Positions 17,362 to 27,800 of a stretch of DNA of 54,064 nt are shown piece after piece. Location: positions 1 to 54,064 of IMG/VR virus record IMGVR_UViG_3300042309_000278; one strand, given 5' to 3'. Origin of the DNA: a virus. A program made the position numbers and the translations under genes. How positions within the stretch are numbered: position 1 is the stretch's first letter; every line of letters begins with the position of its first letter. A model generated the notes under the pieces. That model searched no databases. It was not told where the DNA came from and saw only the letters and a program-made list of their open reading frames with translations.

Positions 17362-18369
17362 TCAAATGCTGAATCCGTTGCTTACCAATGTTGCCAAACT
17401 ATAAGAGTTTGTGTATGGAGATACTAATCCTTGATTACCCGATCCGTCTTCTGGTTGTTTCATATATGCTGGTGGTTTTACAGACTGATAGTTATTTCTA
17501 TATGCGATAATTCCAAATAATGATGGTAGTAAATTTTCCACAGTTGGTGTCTGTCCAAATCCACTTCCGACTATATTAGAATAATCTGCTGAATGGGCAA
17601 ATGGGACATAGTTGTAACTTGCGTAACCACCTGTACCAAGACTAGTAGATGATGCTGCACCACCTGGAGTATAGACTTCAGACCATATGAATCTAAGTGG
17701 TTGTGTCCCAACAATTCCACCAGAAAATCCAGTTGGTAGAACAAATGTTGAGAGTTGTGTTGATGAATTTTGAACATATGAACTAGCAACACTACCAAAG
17801 TGAGTTGCATTAGCACCAGCATCACTATCCCACCAACGAGTCATAGTTTCAAATTCAATATTTGTGATTGATCCATTGAAAGCAGCATATTGGCTGAAAT
17901 CTAATGGGAACACAGATTGGCTATATTTTGTGGAGATTGACGATCCTGATCCAGCATAATAGTTGAACTTGTGAATAGAAGATATTGATGAAACCACATC
18001 TATACTTGAAGTTTTAGATGCTGAGTATCCAAAGTTACCAACATAGGCTGCACAAGCATTCAAATTTGCACTTGAGGTATTTGCAACAAGATAAGAACAC
18101 AATCTAGAAAATACTGCAACCGACCCCTTTGCAGTTAAATTGCTATTCTGTACGGCAACATAAGAACCACCTATTGCAGCATTTTGACCGACTATTTGAT
18201 AATCATATGAAGTGGGAGCAGTTCCTTGTGAAACAGACTCTCCGCCGGGATTAAGTGGTGGGTTGGTCCCATCTTCCGATGTGGTAGAACCATTTCCCTG
18301 CGTAAGAATCTCACCTTCTTCTCCGCTAGAACTTCCACCTTCATAGATTAGTGGTCCATTAATTCCCAT
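17362..18369 (-). CDS. Unknown Ser/Gly-rich virion protein (335 aa)
   Basis: I cannot assign a family. The first 45 residues are a flexible Gly/Ser/Glu/Thr-rich linker (MGINGPLIYEGGSSSGEEGE), followed by beta-type sequence rich in Ser, Tyr, Ala and Asn with few charges (SVAVFSRLCSYLVANTSSAN, YVQNSSTQLSTFVLPTGFSG). Composition and place, one base overlapping the beta-helix protein upstream and just before the LamG protein, point to a component of the same fibre or adhesin set. No enzymatic motif is visible. Confidence 0.8.
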   Translation of the reverse strand: MGINGPLIYEGGSSSGEEGEILTQGNGSTTSEDGTNPPLNPGGESVSQGTAPTSYDYQIVGQNAAIGGSYVAVQNSNLTAKGSVAVFSRLCSYLVANTSSANLNACAAYVGNFGYSASKTSSIDVVSSISSIHKFNYYAGSGSSISTKYSQSVFPLDFSQYAAFNGSITNIEFETMTRWWDSDAGANATHFGSVASSYVQNSSTQLSTFVLPTGFSGGIVGTQPLRFIWSEVYTPGGAASSTSLGTGGYASYNYVPFAHSADYSNIVGSGFGQTPTVENLLPSLFGIIAYRNNYQSVKPPAYMKQPEDGSGNQGLVSPYTNSYSLATLVSNGFSI

Positions 18370-20255
18370 TAGAATGCCCCCGTCCAGTTTGTTCCTGGTC
18401 TACCTTCCAAAGCACCAGTTCTAATTGCTATGGATAAAGTTTTTTCTGTCACATCCCAATGATATACTGTTCCTCTTATCTTTCCATCCGGTGAAGAATA
18501 AGTCTGTCCTGGATTGAAAGATGTTTCGGTGAAATCTAAAGTAGATCCAGCCTTATCTTTCAATTTCAATTCTGTTATGGATTGACCACTAAATGCCGAG
18601 AAGCATCTGTCTGTTGTAATAGTAGATCCATTGAATGCACAGAATCCATGAACTGATCCTGTACAAATACTACCAAACAACTTGACATATGATGCATTGT
18701 TGGATATCACTCCATATGAACAGTTGCTTACGACAACGCGATTTAGATTGGCATTCGTACTCCGATCACAATAAACCCCAACATGAAAATCTTTGAATCC
18801 AACATTTCGGAATAATCCACTGCCAAGATTTGCTGGTTCATTTTCAACTTGTTCACCTAATTTTGATCCAGTTGCATACAATCCCGCTTTGTTACTGTAA
18901 CCCGAAGTGTTGTATTGTCCAGTACCAATTAAGTTGTAATGGAAGCCTTGCGATTCACCATCAAAAAAGATGTTTTGAATCTTTCTCAATCCACCTGATT
19001 TGATAGCAATTATTGTTCCATTTCTGCGGAATACAGTTGGAATAATCTTAACGGTCACTTCGTTTGAATTTACAGTTTTCCATCCCGCAGAGAAACCTTC
19101 ACCACTTGTTCCACTCACATTTACACTATAAACATGATGGTTTGGACCAAATCGAACTGCATCATTGAGAAGAGTTCCCGCTGGTCCTGTGGCAGTAAAT
19201 TGAACTGTGGTATTGTCACCACTGCCGTCTATCTTTTGTTTTGTATAACTTAGCGTTGAATTTGCAGTATTTCCTGTGGGGAATGTTATTCCTCGGAAGT
19301 TTGATGTTGCTCCGATTGGATTTCCGTTGGATGCGCTTGATCCATAGAAACCAACGGGAATGCTACTCATTGCAAATTCCCGCACCGATGTTTGAGCGGT
19401 GAGCCAAGAGTTAACACCATTGATGTTGTTATCCATAACCTGTGCATCTGTTAAAGATGCAGTATCGTACATGTTTCCACGATAGCCATTACCATAGAAT
19501 CGCGTCCACACAGCAGCAGTGTTTCCACCAGTGTTTGCTAGTGGCATAGGAACAGCAAACCAATTATCTCTAATTGAAGACTCAATAGCCAATTTTCCAA
19601 CAGGTGGCGAAGAACCATTTGTTGTACCAGCAGCGATTAATTTATGACAACCGAGTATTGATGCTTGTCGCGCAATATTATTTCTAAATTCATACGGATA
19701 TGCAGCATAATAGAATGCTGGATTGTAATCGCCATTAAAGGTTAACGTGTAGTCCTCGACAATTACTCCACAACCAGGAACTGTAAATTGTGATGCTAGA
19801 GGATTGGTTTCTGATATGGAAGTAAATCCAGATCCTGTGGTTGTTGCATAGCAGCAAGCCATGGTTATGCCGTGAAGAACGCCACTATAAAAGCCAGACA
19901 AACCAGCGGCTGTATAGCCACGGGTTTTATAGTAATCAACATATCTCAACTTCAAAAGTTGAGATGGACTACCAAGTAGAGCAATTCGTTCCCCTTGAGG
20001 GTGGTCAACTTGCAACACCTCATCAAGGTCATATATTCCAGCAGCAAAGTTAATACTTACAAATCCAGCCTCTGAAATAATCTTATCGGCTAAAAACTGA
20101 AAGGCTCTTTGTGGTGTTCTAAATGGAGAGTCTTGTTCGATACCACTGTTAAGCACATCATCACCTGTAGTAGAAACATACAGGTTTAAATTTGTTGCGA
20201 TGACTGGTTTTTCACCAGCCCCAATAGTTACTCTATGTGCCGAAAACTCGCCCAT
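18369..20255 (-). CDS. Tail fibre / tailspike with right-handed beta-helix
   Basis: A 628-residue protein. Near the N-terminus it has LNLYVSTTGDD, DSPFRTPQRAFQFLADKI and SINFAAGIYDLDEVLQV, the arrangement seen at the start of pectate-lyase-like parallel beta-helix proteins of phage fibres. Later repeats fit helix coils: RNVGFKDFHVGVYCDRSTNA, LNRVVVSNCSYGVISNNAS, YVKLFGSICTGSVHGF. The C-terminal 80 residues look like a separate capping or trimerisation part. Such proteins bind, and sometimes cleave, host polysaccharide; no clear catalytic cluster can be named from sequence alone. One-base overlap with the gene downstream. Confidence 0.85.
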   Translation of the reverse strand: MGEFSAHRVTIGAGEKPVIATNLNLYVSTTGDDVLNSGIEQDSPFRTPQRAFQFLADKIISEAGFVSINFAAGIYDLDEVLQVDHPQGERIALLGSPSQLLKLRYVDYYKTRGYTAAGLSGFYSGVLHGITMACCYATTTGSGFTSISETNPLASQFTVPGCGVIVEDYTLTFNGDYNPAFYYAAYPYEFRNNIARQASILGCHKLIAAGTTNGSSPPVGKLAIESSIRDNWFAVPMPLANTGGNTAAVWTRFYGNGYRGNMYDTASLTDAQVMDNNINGVNSWLTAQTSVREFAMSSIPVGFYGSSASNGNPIGATSNFRGITFPTGNTANSTLSYTKQKIDGSGDNTTVQFTATGPAGTLLNDAVRFGPNHHVYSVNVSGTSGEGFSAGWKTVNSNEVTVKIIPTVFRRNGTIIAIKSGGLRKIQNIFFDGESQGFHYNLIGTGQYNTSGYSNKAGLYATGSKLGEQVENEPANLGSGLFRNVGFKDFHVGVYCDRSTNANLNRVVVSNCSYGVISNNASYVKLFGSICTGSVHGFCAFNGSTITTDRCFSAFSGQSITELKLKDKAGSTLDFTETSFNPGQTYSSPDGKIRGTVYHWDVTEKTLSIAIRTGALEGRPGTNWTGAF

Positions 20256-20265
20256 TTATGAATCC

Positions 20266-22098
20266 TTATAGTGCTGTGCCACCACCGTATATGGTGAGGC
20301 TTAGATACTGGAAATTGTCGCTGAATGTCGCACCCATAACATCGTAGACCTTAACACCAAATGTAAGACCTTGAAGACTATATGGATTTGCCAAGAACAT
20401 CTGCGTGGCACCAGATCCATTTTTAATCACAGTTGCTTCAACTATGTATTTTTCTTGATTTGCGGTTCCAAGTTCTGCCAACATATCGTGGGTGAAACGA
20501 TAATCTCCTTGCCCAACTCTAGAAACAGTCCACGTTCCGCTACCATAAGAAATATCTACCGTGCAACCAGCACCAGACGATGCTCTTGCCCATCTCTTTG
20601 CAGTATTCTTTGCGATAATTGCTCCACCACCAGACGGACCAAGGCGATAGATTTTCGCAACCGAGTCCTTTCTAGTTTTAATGATCCAAATGGCAACCAT
20701 GTGTTGTGGAACATTATTGTGTGCGCCATTAGCACCAGCATTTCCAATAGTTCCATTAACAGTTGGAGTAAGCCCATTTGCACTTATGTTTATAGTTCCA
20801 TTGACAGTATGGTTATGCGCTCCCGCTATATCTAAATCTGTGCCGCCAGTTTTCTTAACATAAACATTGTGCTGACCTTGACCTGTGGCAAAGGCTTTGT
20901 TTGATTCAATTGCTACATTTGGGTGTCTATGCCCATCTACTTGATTTGTAACGAGATTGAACGAAACTCCGATAGGACCAGATGTAGTGATGAATGATGA
21001 TAATGATATCCCGTGACTATGGATTGGTATCTCATCTGTAGTAAGAGTGTGTTCTTCTTCTCCACCGAATGTTCCGACTGTATAACTGTTGAATGCAGAA
21101 TTCTCAAGACCTGTAATACCCCGAGAATCGCCAATGATGAATCTTGCTCTCAAATCGGGTTTCTTAAATTCTGTTTTCGATGGACTCACTACTTTGTAAA
21201 CTGAATCTACGTCATCAAGACGAATGAGATCATTATTTGCTAGTTGATTATTGTGGTGGCTACCAGCAGATGCGCCGTCTATGAATAGTGGATTGACAAA
21301 TGCGCTAACACCCGTGACCTGTGTACCAGATGCATTGGGTGTTCCTGTAAGGATTGTGCATTCTATTTGTCCATCAATTCCTGCCTTGGACACAAAGAAC
21401 TTTTTACCTACAACATTAGTGGCATTGAGAACTTGTGTTCCAGTTGTCTGTATATCAAGAGTCATGCCCTGAATGAATCCATACAACTGCCCATCATTGA
21501 GAGCGGTATATAAATCAGAGTATGTTGTGACATTTAAAAATCCACCATCGCAGATAGACCAACCGTCTGGAATATCATGGGTTGTTCCTGCAAAAGCAAG
21601 AATGGAACCAACAGGTTGTATATCACTGATATCAACTGCCGAGTCTCCGACGATAACATCACCCGCCGTATTTACAACAACACCATCAACTTCATCGGTT
21701 CCATCAATAGTTGTTCCCGAGATAATGATGACAGGTTTGATTACACTTCCTGGTGAAGTGGGCGCAGTTGTTGTTAACTTTCCTGCGTTGGTGTCGGAGA
21801 GGTATAGAATATAAGATGATGTTGATCCACTGATTGTTGTCATCAATGAATCTGGTAGGGAGATTTCACCCGAATATACAATGGAGAAATCCGTAGCATT
21901 TATAGATTCAATGACTCCCAAGAAATTTGCATTGTTTTGAGAGTTTGCTTTTGCAAGCATGTATAGATCAGTGGCAGGATCCCATCGAACCACATCTCCA
22001 ACAGACAAAACATCACCTGTAAGACCAGCGTGGGTGATCTTATTTTTAACAGTTCTTGTATCGGCTAATGCTACTGGATCAAACGCGCTACTGCCCAT
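20266..22098 (-). CDS. Tail fibre with phage tail collar domain (gp12-type)
   Basis: A 610-residue protein. Residues about 30-150 form a module with VGDVVRWDPATDLYMLAKAN, ANFLGVIESINATDF and GSVIKPVIIISG that also occurs twice in the gene upstream. Next comes a tail collar domain (PVGSILAFAGTTHDIPDGWS, ICDGGFLNVTTYSDLYTAL), then the HSHGISLSS and HNHTVNGTI His motifs and VPQHMVAIWIIKTR, which in short tail fibres and similar proteins close the metal-binding receptor knob. The C-terminal 100 residues (YGSGTWTVSRVGQGDYRF) resemble a chaperone-free fibre tip. It is probably a receptor-binding fibre. Ribosome binding site AGAGGAA before the ATG. Confidence 0.88.
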   Translation of the reverse strand: MGSSAFDPVALADTRTVKNKITHAGLTGDVLSVGDVVRWDPATDLYMLAKANSQNNANFLGVIESINATDFSIVYSGEISLPDSLMTTISGSTSSYILYLSDTNAGKLTTTAPTSPGSVIKPVIIISGTTIDGTDEVDGVVVNTAGDVIVGDSAVDISDIQPVGSILAFAGTTHDIPDGWSICDGGFLNVTTYSDLYTALNDGQLYGFIQGMTLDIQTTGTQVLNATNVVGKKFFVSKAGIDGQIECTILTGTPNASGTQVTGVSAFVNPLFIDGASAGSHHNNQLANNDLIRLDDVDSVYKVVSPSKTEFKKPDLRARFIIGDSRGITGLENSAFNSYTVGTFGGEEEHTLTTDEIPIHSHGISLSSFITTSGPIGVSFNLVTNQVDGHRHPNVAIESNKAFATGQGQHNVYVKKTGGTDLDIAGAHNHTVNGTINISANGLTPTVNGTIGNAGANGAHNNVPQHMVAIWIIKTRKDSVAKIYRLGPSGGGAIIAKNTAKRWARASSGAGCTVDISYGSGTWTVSRVGQGDYRFTHDMLAELGTANQEKYIVEATVIKNGSGATQMFLANPYSLQGLTFGVKVYDVMGATFSDNFQYLSLTIYGGGTAL

Positions 22099-22108
22099 CG
22101 TATTCCTC

Positions 22109-24688
22109 TTATAGTTCGGATTCCACTTGGAAATTTATAAATCTATCACCGGACGTTGTTCTTGTTATGCGGAAACCCTTGTCAGATTTCGCAATATTTG
22201 TTATTGTTGTTGTGCCACTCTCTTTAGTATCAACTGTAGAAGATGAACCGCGTCTGATATCGATTGGATATCTCACATCAAATGTACCAACATTCTGTAC
22301 ATAGATGCTGTCTGCGTCGGATGAAATAGAAGCAGAACCGCTAGTGACATCTTTAAACGGTGTGTTCACATTTGTCGTTTGATAATATCTCTTGCATCTG
22401 TTTAGTTCAGTTGTCTTGTCGTTCAACTCAAACGGTGATGCATTTTGACCATATTCAAACTGAACTTGTGCAAGATAGATTGAATAATCGTTCACACCAG
22501 CCAAATTTGGATTGATTGCTTCTGTTACGTCTTCGTCAACCAAATCTGAACCCGCACGAACAAAGAAGCGTATTTCCGGACCGTCATTACCACACGATCC
22601 GATCAATCCATTAGATGAGTCGGGTAGTGCAAATGTATGGCTAAATCGAGTCCATCGTGTTGGGAGAACCATAGTGAAACCAGGTTCCTTTTGAGAGTTT
22701 GGTTCAACACCCGTAGTTGCATAGTCTGGTGCAGTTCCACCACCAAAATCACGTCTGAATGAAACACCCAATCGTGCATTTGCTACTGAAGCCTTTGCAT
22801 AGAAAGAGATAGTTGCATATCCAGATGGGAAGTGTTCTATTCCTTCAACTCGTTGGAACAGATACGTTTGGCTTCCAGCCGTATATCCACCAGTCCCGAT
22901 TTGCATTTGCATTGCGTATCTAGAATACGCAGATGAATCTGCAAGATCTCCAAGAGCCAATGAACTACGATTTGTTGAAATGTTTAGTCGGTCTGCGGTA
23001 CTTCCGCCACTATTAACCAACTTCCAACGATCTGCATTATATCTGTCTGCTTCAGTTGTTGGATTTCTATATGAGAAAGTCGTGCCTCTTTGCCAGAAAT
23101 CGAAATTTCCATTTATCAACTTATTCTTGAATCCAGATCCGCTCTCAGGAATAAGAATGCTTGTGCCTGTGTCTGTATTGGTGTTGACCAACAAACCGAC
23201 ATAATTTTGCACAATACCCGACGTTGGTGTAATGGCAACCATCATCGGCTTTCTGACTTGATTTACTGTATTCGGTGGTTGTACTGTGAGAGAACCTTCT
23301 TCTGCTGCGAGGAAATATACTGATCCTGGTGTAAAGGTAAGACCCGAAGCAGACAAATCAATATAACCCGAAACAGTCATGAGAGATGCTGCTGAATTAC
23401 CCGCGTAAGTAACCTTGGAGATTATTCCAAGTGCTTCTGCTTCTTCGACATTATTGCAAGAAGCCTTTACATAAGAACCATGAGGCATTGTCGCTGACGT
23501 AATGCCTTCTTCAAAGCGAACGGTATCTCCTATAGAGAAGTAATTTGGATCATGCTTGATGACAACAGTCGATGCATTCAACTTAGAATAGAGCGTGTCG
23601 ATATCAACAACTTTATTGCCGACATAATTCATCACCATGGCTTTGTTTGAGCCGAGTGCATAAAGTATGGGCTTTCTAACCGTTCCTGTTATTGTTGGAG
23701 CAGTCTTTGTAATCTTTCCTGCATCTGAATCTGATAAGAAGTAAAACTCACCAGTTCCTAGCGCAGAGGTTGCATCTATACTAGCAATACAGTTAGCAAA
23801 ATTTCCTGTGACATATCCAATGGTGTTAACATCCACAATCTGACTTGTGCTATTAACATGGACTGCAATACCAAGAGATTCTGCGTTTGAAACATTGTCT
23901 GCTTTTGCTAGAGTTATTCCACCAGTATTTACATCATGACGAACAACCATACCAAAGGTAAGACCAATGGCAGAAATATTTGATACTCCATCAAATCTCT
24001 TGATGAGAGAGGAGTTTATCATTCTTGAAGAGCCATCACTAAGGAACGACATTGCTCCATAAGTGGCTCCTGGTGAATCGAAGTATGTTTCTACATCTAT
24101 GGTGTTTCCACCACCGTGTGTTGTCACCATCAACTTAGATGCTGGTGTATTATCATTTCCCTCACTCAAAACAAACTTGTTGTTTGCTGAATAAAGTTTT
24201 GCATCACCAGCAAAGGCAAGACTATCGCTAATTCTCCATGCGGTATAAGTCTTTCCTCCATCAAAAGCCTTCCAGAGGAAATACTTGTCTCCACAAGCAC
24301 CAGCGATTACGATACCACCACCACCCGCGTTGGTAATGATAGAATCGGAAGTTCCACCCGTTCCACCACTTGAGTTGACTGCACCGAGAACGAGGTTGTA
24401 GTCATCAATCGTGACAAGGTTTGTGTTTACCGTGGTTACGGTTCCATCAAACGTAATATTACCCGTAAAGGTATGGTCGCCAGGAACAACCGTGTCGAGA
24501 TATACTGTAGCAACACCATCATTGCCCTGATTAACCGCAATACCAGTTGCGCCGTCTACTTCATACACCTTGATGCGATTCAACTTGTCGATGATCTCGC
24601 CATTGGTGAGCGTATACCATTCATAGAAGGTATCAGCCAGTGTCAACTGCGGGATTATGTAGTTACTATTTGCTGGACCAGTCGGCAT
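22109..24688 (-). CDS. Large tail fibre with tandem modules and a carbohydrate-binding-like C-terminal domain
   Basis: An 859-residue protein. The N-terminus (LADTFYEWYTLTNGEIIDKL) followed by TFTGNITFDGTVTTVNTNLV and TIDDYNLVLGAV resembles the baseplate-attachment region of long fibre proteins in marine T4-like phages. Two repeats follow, at about 245-365 (MVVRHDVNTGGITLAKADN ... TVRKPILYALGSNK) and 385-515 (YVKASCNNVEEAEALGIISK ... QVRKPMMVAITPTSG). After these comes LINGNFDFWQRGTTFS with YNADRWKLVNSGG, the start of a jelly-roll domain common at fibre tips, ending with a short beta-rich cap. Role: host attachment. It begins 1 base after the 56-aa gene. Confidence 0.87.
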   Translation of the reverse strand: MPTGPANSNYIIPQLTLADTFYEWYTLTNGEIIDKLNRIKVYEVDGATGIAVNQGNDGVATVYLDTVVPGDHTFTGNITFDGTVTTVNTNLVTIDDYNLVLGAVNSSGGTGGTSDSIITNAGGGGIVIAGACGDKYFLWKAFDGGKTYTAWRISDSLAFAGDAKLYSANNKFVLSEGNDNTPASKLMVTTHGGGNTIDVETYFDSPGATYGAMSFLSDGSSRMINSSLIKRFDGVSNISAIGLTFGMVVRHDVNTGGITLAKADNVSNAESLGIAVHVNSTSQIVDVNTIGYVTGNFANCIASIDATSALGTGEFYFLSDSDAGKITKTAPTITGTVRKPILYALGSNKAMVMNYVGNKVVDIDTLYSKLNASTVVIKHDPNYFSIGDTVRFEEGITSATMPHGSYVKASCNNVEEAEALGIISKVTYAGNSAASLMTVSGYIDLSASGLTFTPGSVYFLAAEEGSLTVQPPNTVNQVRKPMMVAITPTSGIVQNYVGLLVNTNTDTGTSILIPESGSGFKNKLINGNFDFWQRGTTFSYRNPTTEADRYNADRWKLVNSGGSTADRLNISTNRSSLALGDLADSSAYSRYAMQMQIGTGGYTAGSQTYLFQRVEGIEHFPSGYATISFYAKASVANARLGVSFRRDFGGGTAPDYATTGVEPNSQKEPGFTMVLPTRWTRFSHTFALPDSSNGLIGSCGNDGPEIRFFVRAGSDLVDEDVTEAINPNLAGVNDYSIYLAQVQFEYGQNASPFELNDKTTELNRCKRYYQTTNVNTPFKDVTSGSASISSDADSIYVQNVGTFDVRYPIDIRRGSSSTVDTKESGTTTITNIAKSDKGFRITRTTSGDRFINFQVESEL
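22132..22139 (-). promoter_or_regulatory. Candidate late promoter before the collar-domain fibre gene
   Basis: The minus strand reads TATAAATT, differing from the T4 late core TATAAATA only in the last base, 33 bases before the fibre start at 22098. It lies inside the end of the upstream fibre gene. Low certainty. Confidence 0.25.
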
Positions 24689-24689
24689 C

Positions 24690-24860
24690 TCAGTTTCTCT
24701 TTACTAGAAGTTCGTTTACTTGCCTCTTAAGTATATTTATCTCGTCCTTAAGAGACTTTATTTCCTCTGTCAATTTTCTTCTATACATAATCTCCTTTTC
24801 CTTTTCAGGATTGGAGAAAACAAGTAGACCGTTGTTCTTATCTCTGATGTAGTCTTTCAT
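24690..24860 (-). CDS. Small coiled-coil protein (56 aa) between the DUF4815-type gene and the fibre
   Basis: An intact short frame from ATG at 24860 to TGA at 24690. It begins MKDYIRDKNNGLLVFSNPEK and ends with a heptad-like helix, LTEEIKSLKDEINILKRQVN, then LLVKRN. The start overlaps the stop of the 1754-aa gene upstream (ATGA), and the stop lies one base before the next start, so it fills the gap perfectly. Leu, Ile and Leu recur at coiled-coil spacing. A small structural clip or assembly factor is possible; the function is unknown. Confidence 0.7.
   Translation of the reverse strand: MKDYIRDKNNGLLVFSNPEKEKEIMYRRKLTEEIKSLKDEINILKRQVNELLVKRN
24734..24741 (-). promoter_or_regulatory. Candidate late promoter for the 859-aa fibre gene
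   Basis: Minus-strand octamer GATAAATA, identical to the candidates at 37337 and 40137 and one base from the T4 late core. It lies inside the 56-aa gene, 45 bases before the fibre start at 24688. Confidence 0.35.
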
Positions 24861-27800
24861 GAGAGTGCTACTACCTTGAGATTCTTGATGACAGGCACAA
24901 GGGCTTTGTTGTCCGTATACAAACAGATCTTTACAGCAAATGTGTCGAAATCTGATACTCCACTTAGAGTGTAAGACACTTCTCTGAAATCGGATGGGTT
25001 TGTTCCGCTGACAAAGGAATTGTCCTGATAGAATCCACTTGTGGTATCAAGAGTAAGTGCGCTGTATGGGCGACCAAGTTCTCCTGTAGCATCAGCGGTT
25101 CCAAAGATATATGTTTTAGCATATACATCCACTTTTGTGTTTTTTGGATTGTTTGTGTCAAATACAACCTTGAGTTCTTTTGCTTTTTGTCTGTTCGGAA
25201 TCTTCATCTCTCTTGTGATATATCTTGCGGTATCATCAATGCTGCCACTGAAGGGTGCTAGTTCGCTGGTCGTGTTTGAAGAACTGACTACGTTCTTCAC
25301 AACATATCCAACACCAACAACATTGCTTCTATCAAGATCAACCATGAAGGTATTCTTGCCTTGACTTTGATTACTTACCGTTAGTTGTAAATCTATATCT
25401 CCAGCATCATCAACTGTTCTCTCTTCTGGAAGAACGAAGTTTCTATAGAGAGTTGCTGAATAATTAGACCCACCAATATTAATCGTGGTGATGAGACTTA
25501 CATTTGGTGGGGTAAATGCATAAAGATTTGGTTGGAGAATAGCAACTCGTCGTGCCTTGGGGGGAAGAGCATTCTCAAGTGTGACGTTATCCACAGTTGA
25601 GAACTGACACCTATTGAGTTTAAACGTCAAATCTGTGCTTTGATCTGCTGATCCAATATCACTATTGCTTGCATTGAACAAAGATCCACCCATAAAGGTT
25701 GACGATATTCTTTGTCCCGTTGTAATATCCTTTTCTCCTATAGAAGCAGCAAACAAAGAATACTTTGTTGTGTTTGATCTAATGAGAATTGCGTATTGTC
25801 CAGGTTGCAAATAGACTGGAGATGAGAATTTAAAGTTTGTTGCAACAGGCTTTGTATTGTCTACAACAACATTACTAGGAGACTTAACAACAGTGCTGAA
25901 TGGAACGATGTAAGATGTCTGTGGTAGACCACTAACAGTTGGGCAAATCTCTATAGTAACGGGAAGTGTTGAATCCTTCTCGCTAAAGTAAAGATCCACA
26001 CTCTCCAAGTAGATGCCATCTGGGTGTTCATTTGAATCCACAAGGAATGTTTGAGCAAGTGGGTCAATCCATTGATCATATTTGGTCGAGTTAAAATTCT
26101 TTCCTCTTTGAAGTGGATTAGAAACAAACTTGTTGCTGCTTGGTGTTTGTCTTCTCAATTCGGGTAATCTGATAGATGCTACATCAATCGGATTATCTTT
26201 CTTAATTCCAACAACAGAATAAATACCTTCCGCTATAGTCGTGGCATTTGCAATTACGCCATTTGAGTCGTCAATGATTCGAACACCCTTTTCACCAACC
26301 AAGAACGTACCTGGTGCTATAGTGTATTGCACATTGAGCAATGCTCCACTATCTGATGTTGTGAAATATGTTGAACCAGAAACACCATTCAACGTGCATT
26401 GAGATGTAATATTAGTATTATCGAAGAAAACATAGACATTCGTCTTTGGTTTCATGTTGTAGGCACTAATGGTGATTGGCTTCTCTCTGACGTAAGGAAT
26501 CACACTCTGATTCAAAATCGTGTCAGAAGCGATATTAAGATAGTTCTTATCAGTTCTGATGTCGAATGAAAGAGTATCTTTTCTATTTTGCTGTGACTCT
26601 TCGGTGAACCTAGTTACTTGATCTCTTGCACGGAATGCCTCTTGAATGCCAGTCACAGCAGATTCTTTCTTACGGGCTGTAGAGAAGAACTTGTTGTTTG
26701 CTTTTCTTTCAGCATCAACATCAACTGCAATTCCACTCCAGTTACTTTCCCAATCTGCCCATTGAGTTCCGTGTCCCTTTGTATAAACATCATCGGGGTA
26801 GAGTTCGGCAGATATTGGTAGTTTTCTACCCATGTCACCAGAAACCCAAGCATCATTTCGTCCAGTGTCATTATTCTTTATATAAGGTCTTCTTATAGTG
26901 TCATACCAATAATCAGCATGAGGAGTTATCTTGAGTTGACCAACCCAATTAGGCAAACCAAATTGATTCACCTTTATTCTTGAACTTGCTTTTTGCTGTG
27001 CTGCAACTGGAGTTGCATGTTGTGTATATGAAGCACAGAAGATGTTGTCTATTGTGGTCGTTGTGCCAGCAACAACGCCTGTGTATTCAAACTTGAAAGC
27101 ATCTGATATGAATGCTGGACGAAGTTCTCCGTGTTCGAAGTCAACAGAGCATCTGTAGTCTTCGTTCATCACATCACCGATGGAATGTCCCTCAAATGCA
27201 TCAACCAAAATTGCTCTCTTGATTCCTTCGTTTCCATTTGAGAGAGTTAAATCTGTACTAGCAATGCTTGCTTCAAGATCTGAAAGGACAGCAAATTGCT
27301 CAAGATTGTCGATTCGATCAGAAAGATCATTTATATCTTTCATTGTAAATCGATCAACACCAGCACCTTCTCCCTTGATGTCTGCTGCGTTGAACGTGTA
27401 TGCAGGAACACTGATTGAATAAAGTGTCATGGCATCACGGAGATCTTCTGGTGCAACTGGTGACTCGTTTGCAGAACCGGGTATTCTGAATACTGTTGTA
27501 TCATCACCATCTGCCGCTATGTTGCGGGAGATTGCTATCTTATCGATGCGGGGGAGATATGCTTCGTGGTCATTGCGAATGCTGTTTTGCATGGTGTGTA
27601 CACCACCAACATGTTTGACAGCAACACGATTATCTGCTAATGGAGCATTTGTTCCAGAAACAAATGTACCAGGTGCACCAGTCGATCTAATTGGAACATA
27701 TCCCTCAACCACTAGATTGTGTCTGAAGTCAACCATATTTGCCAACTGATAGGCTTTGCCTGATGTTGGGCTAACATAGGTTGGTATATTTTCATATGAA

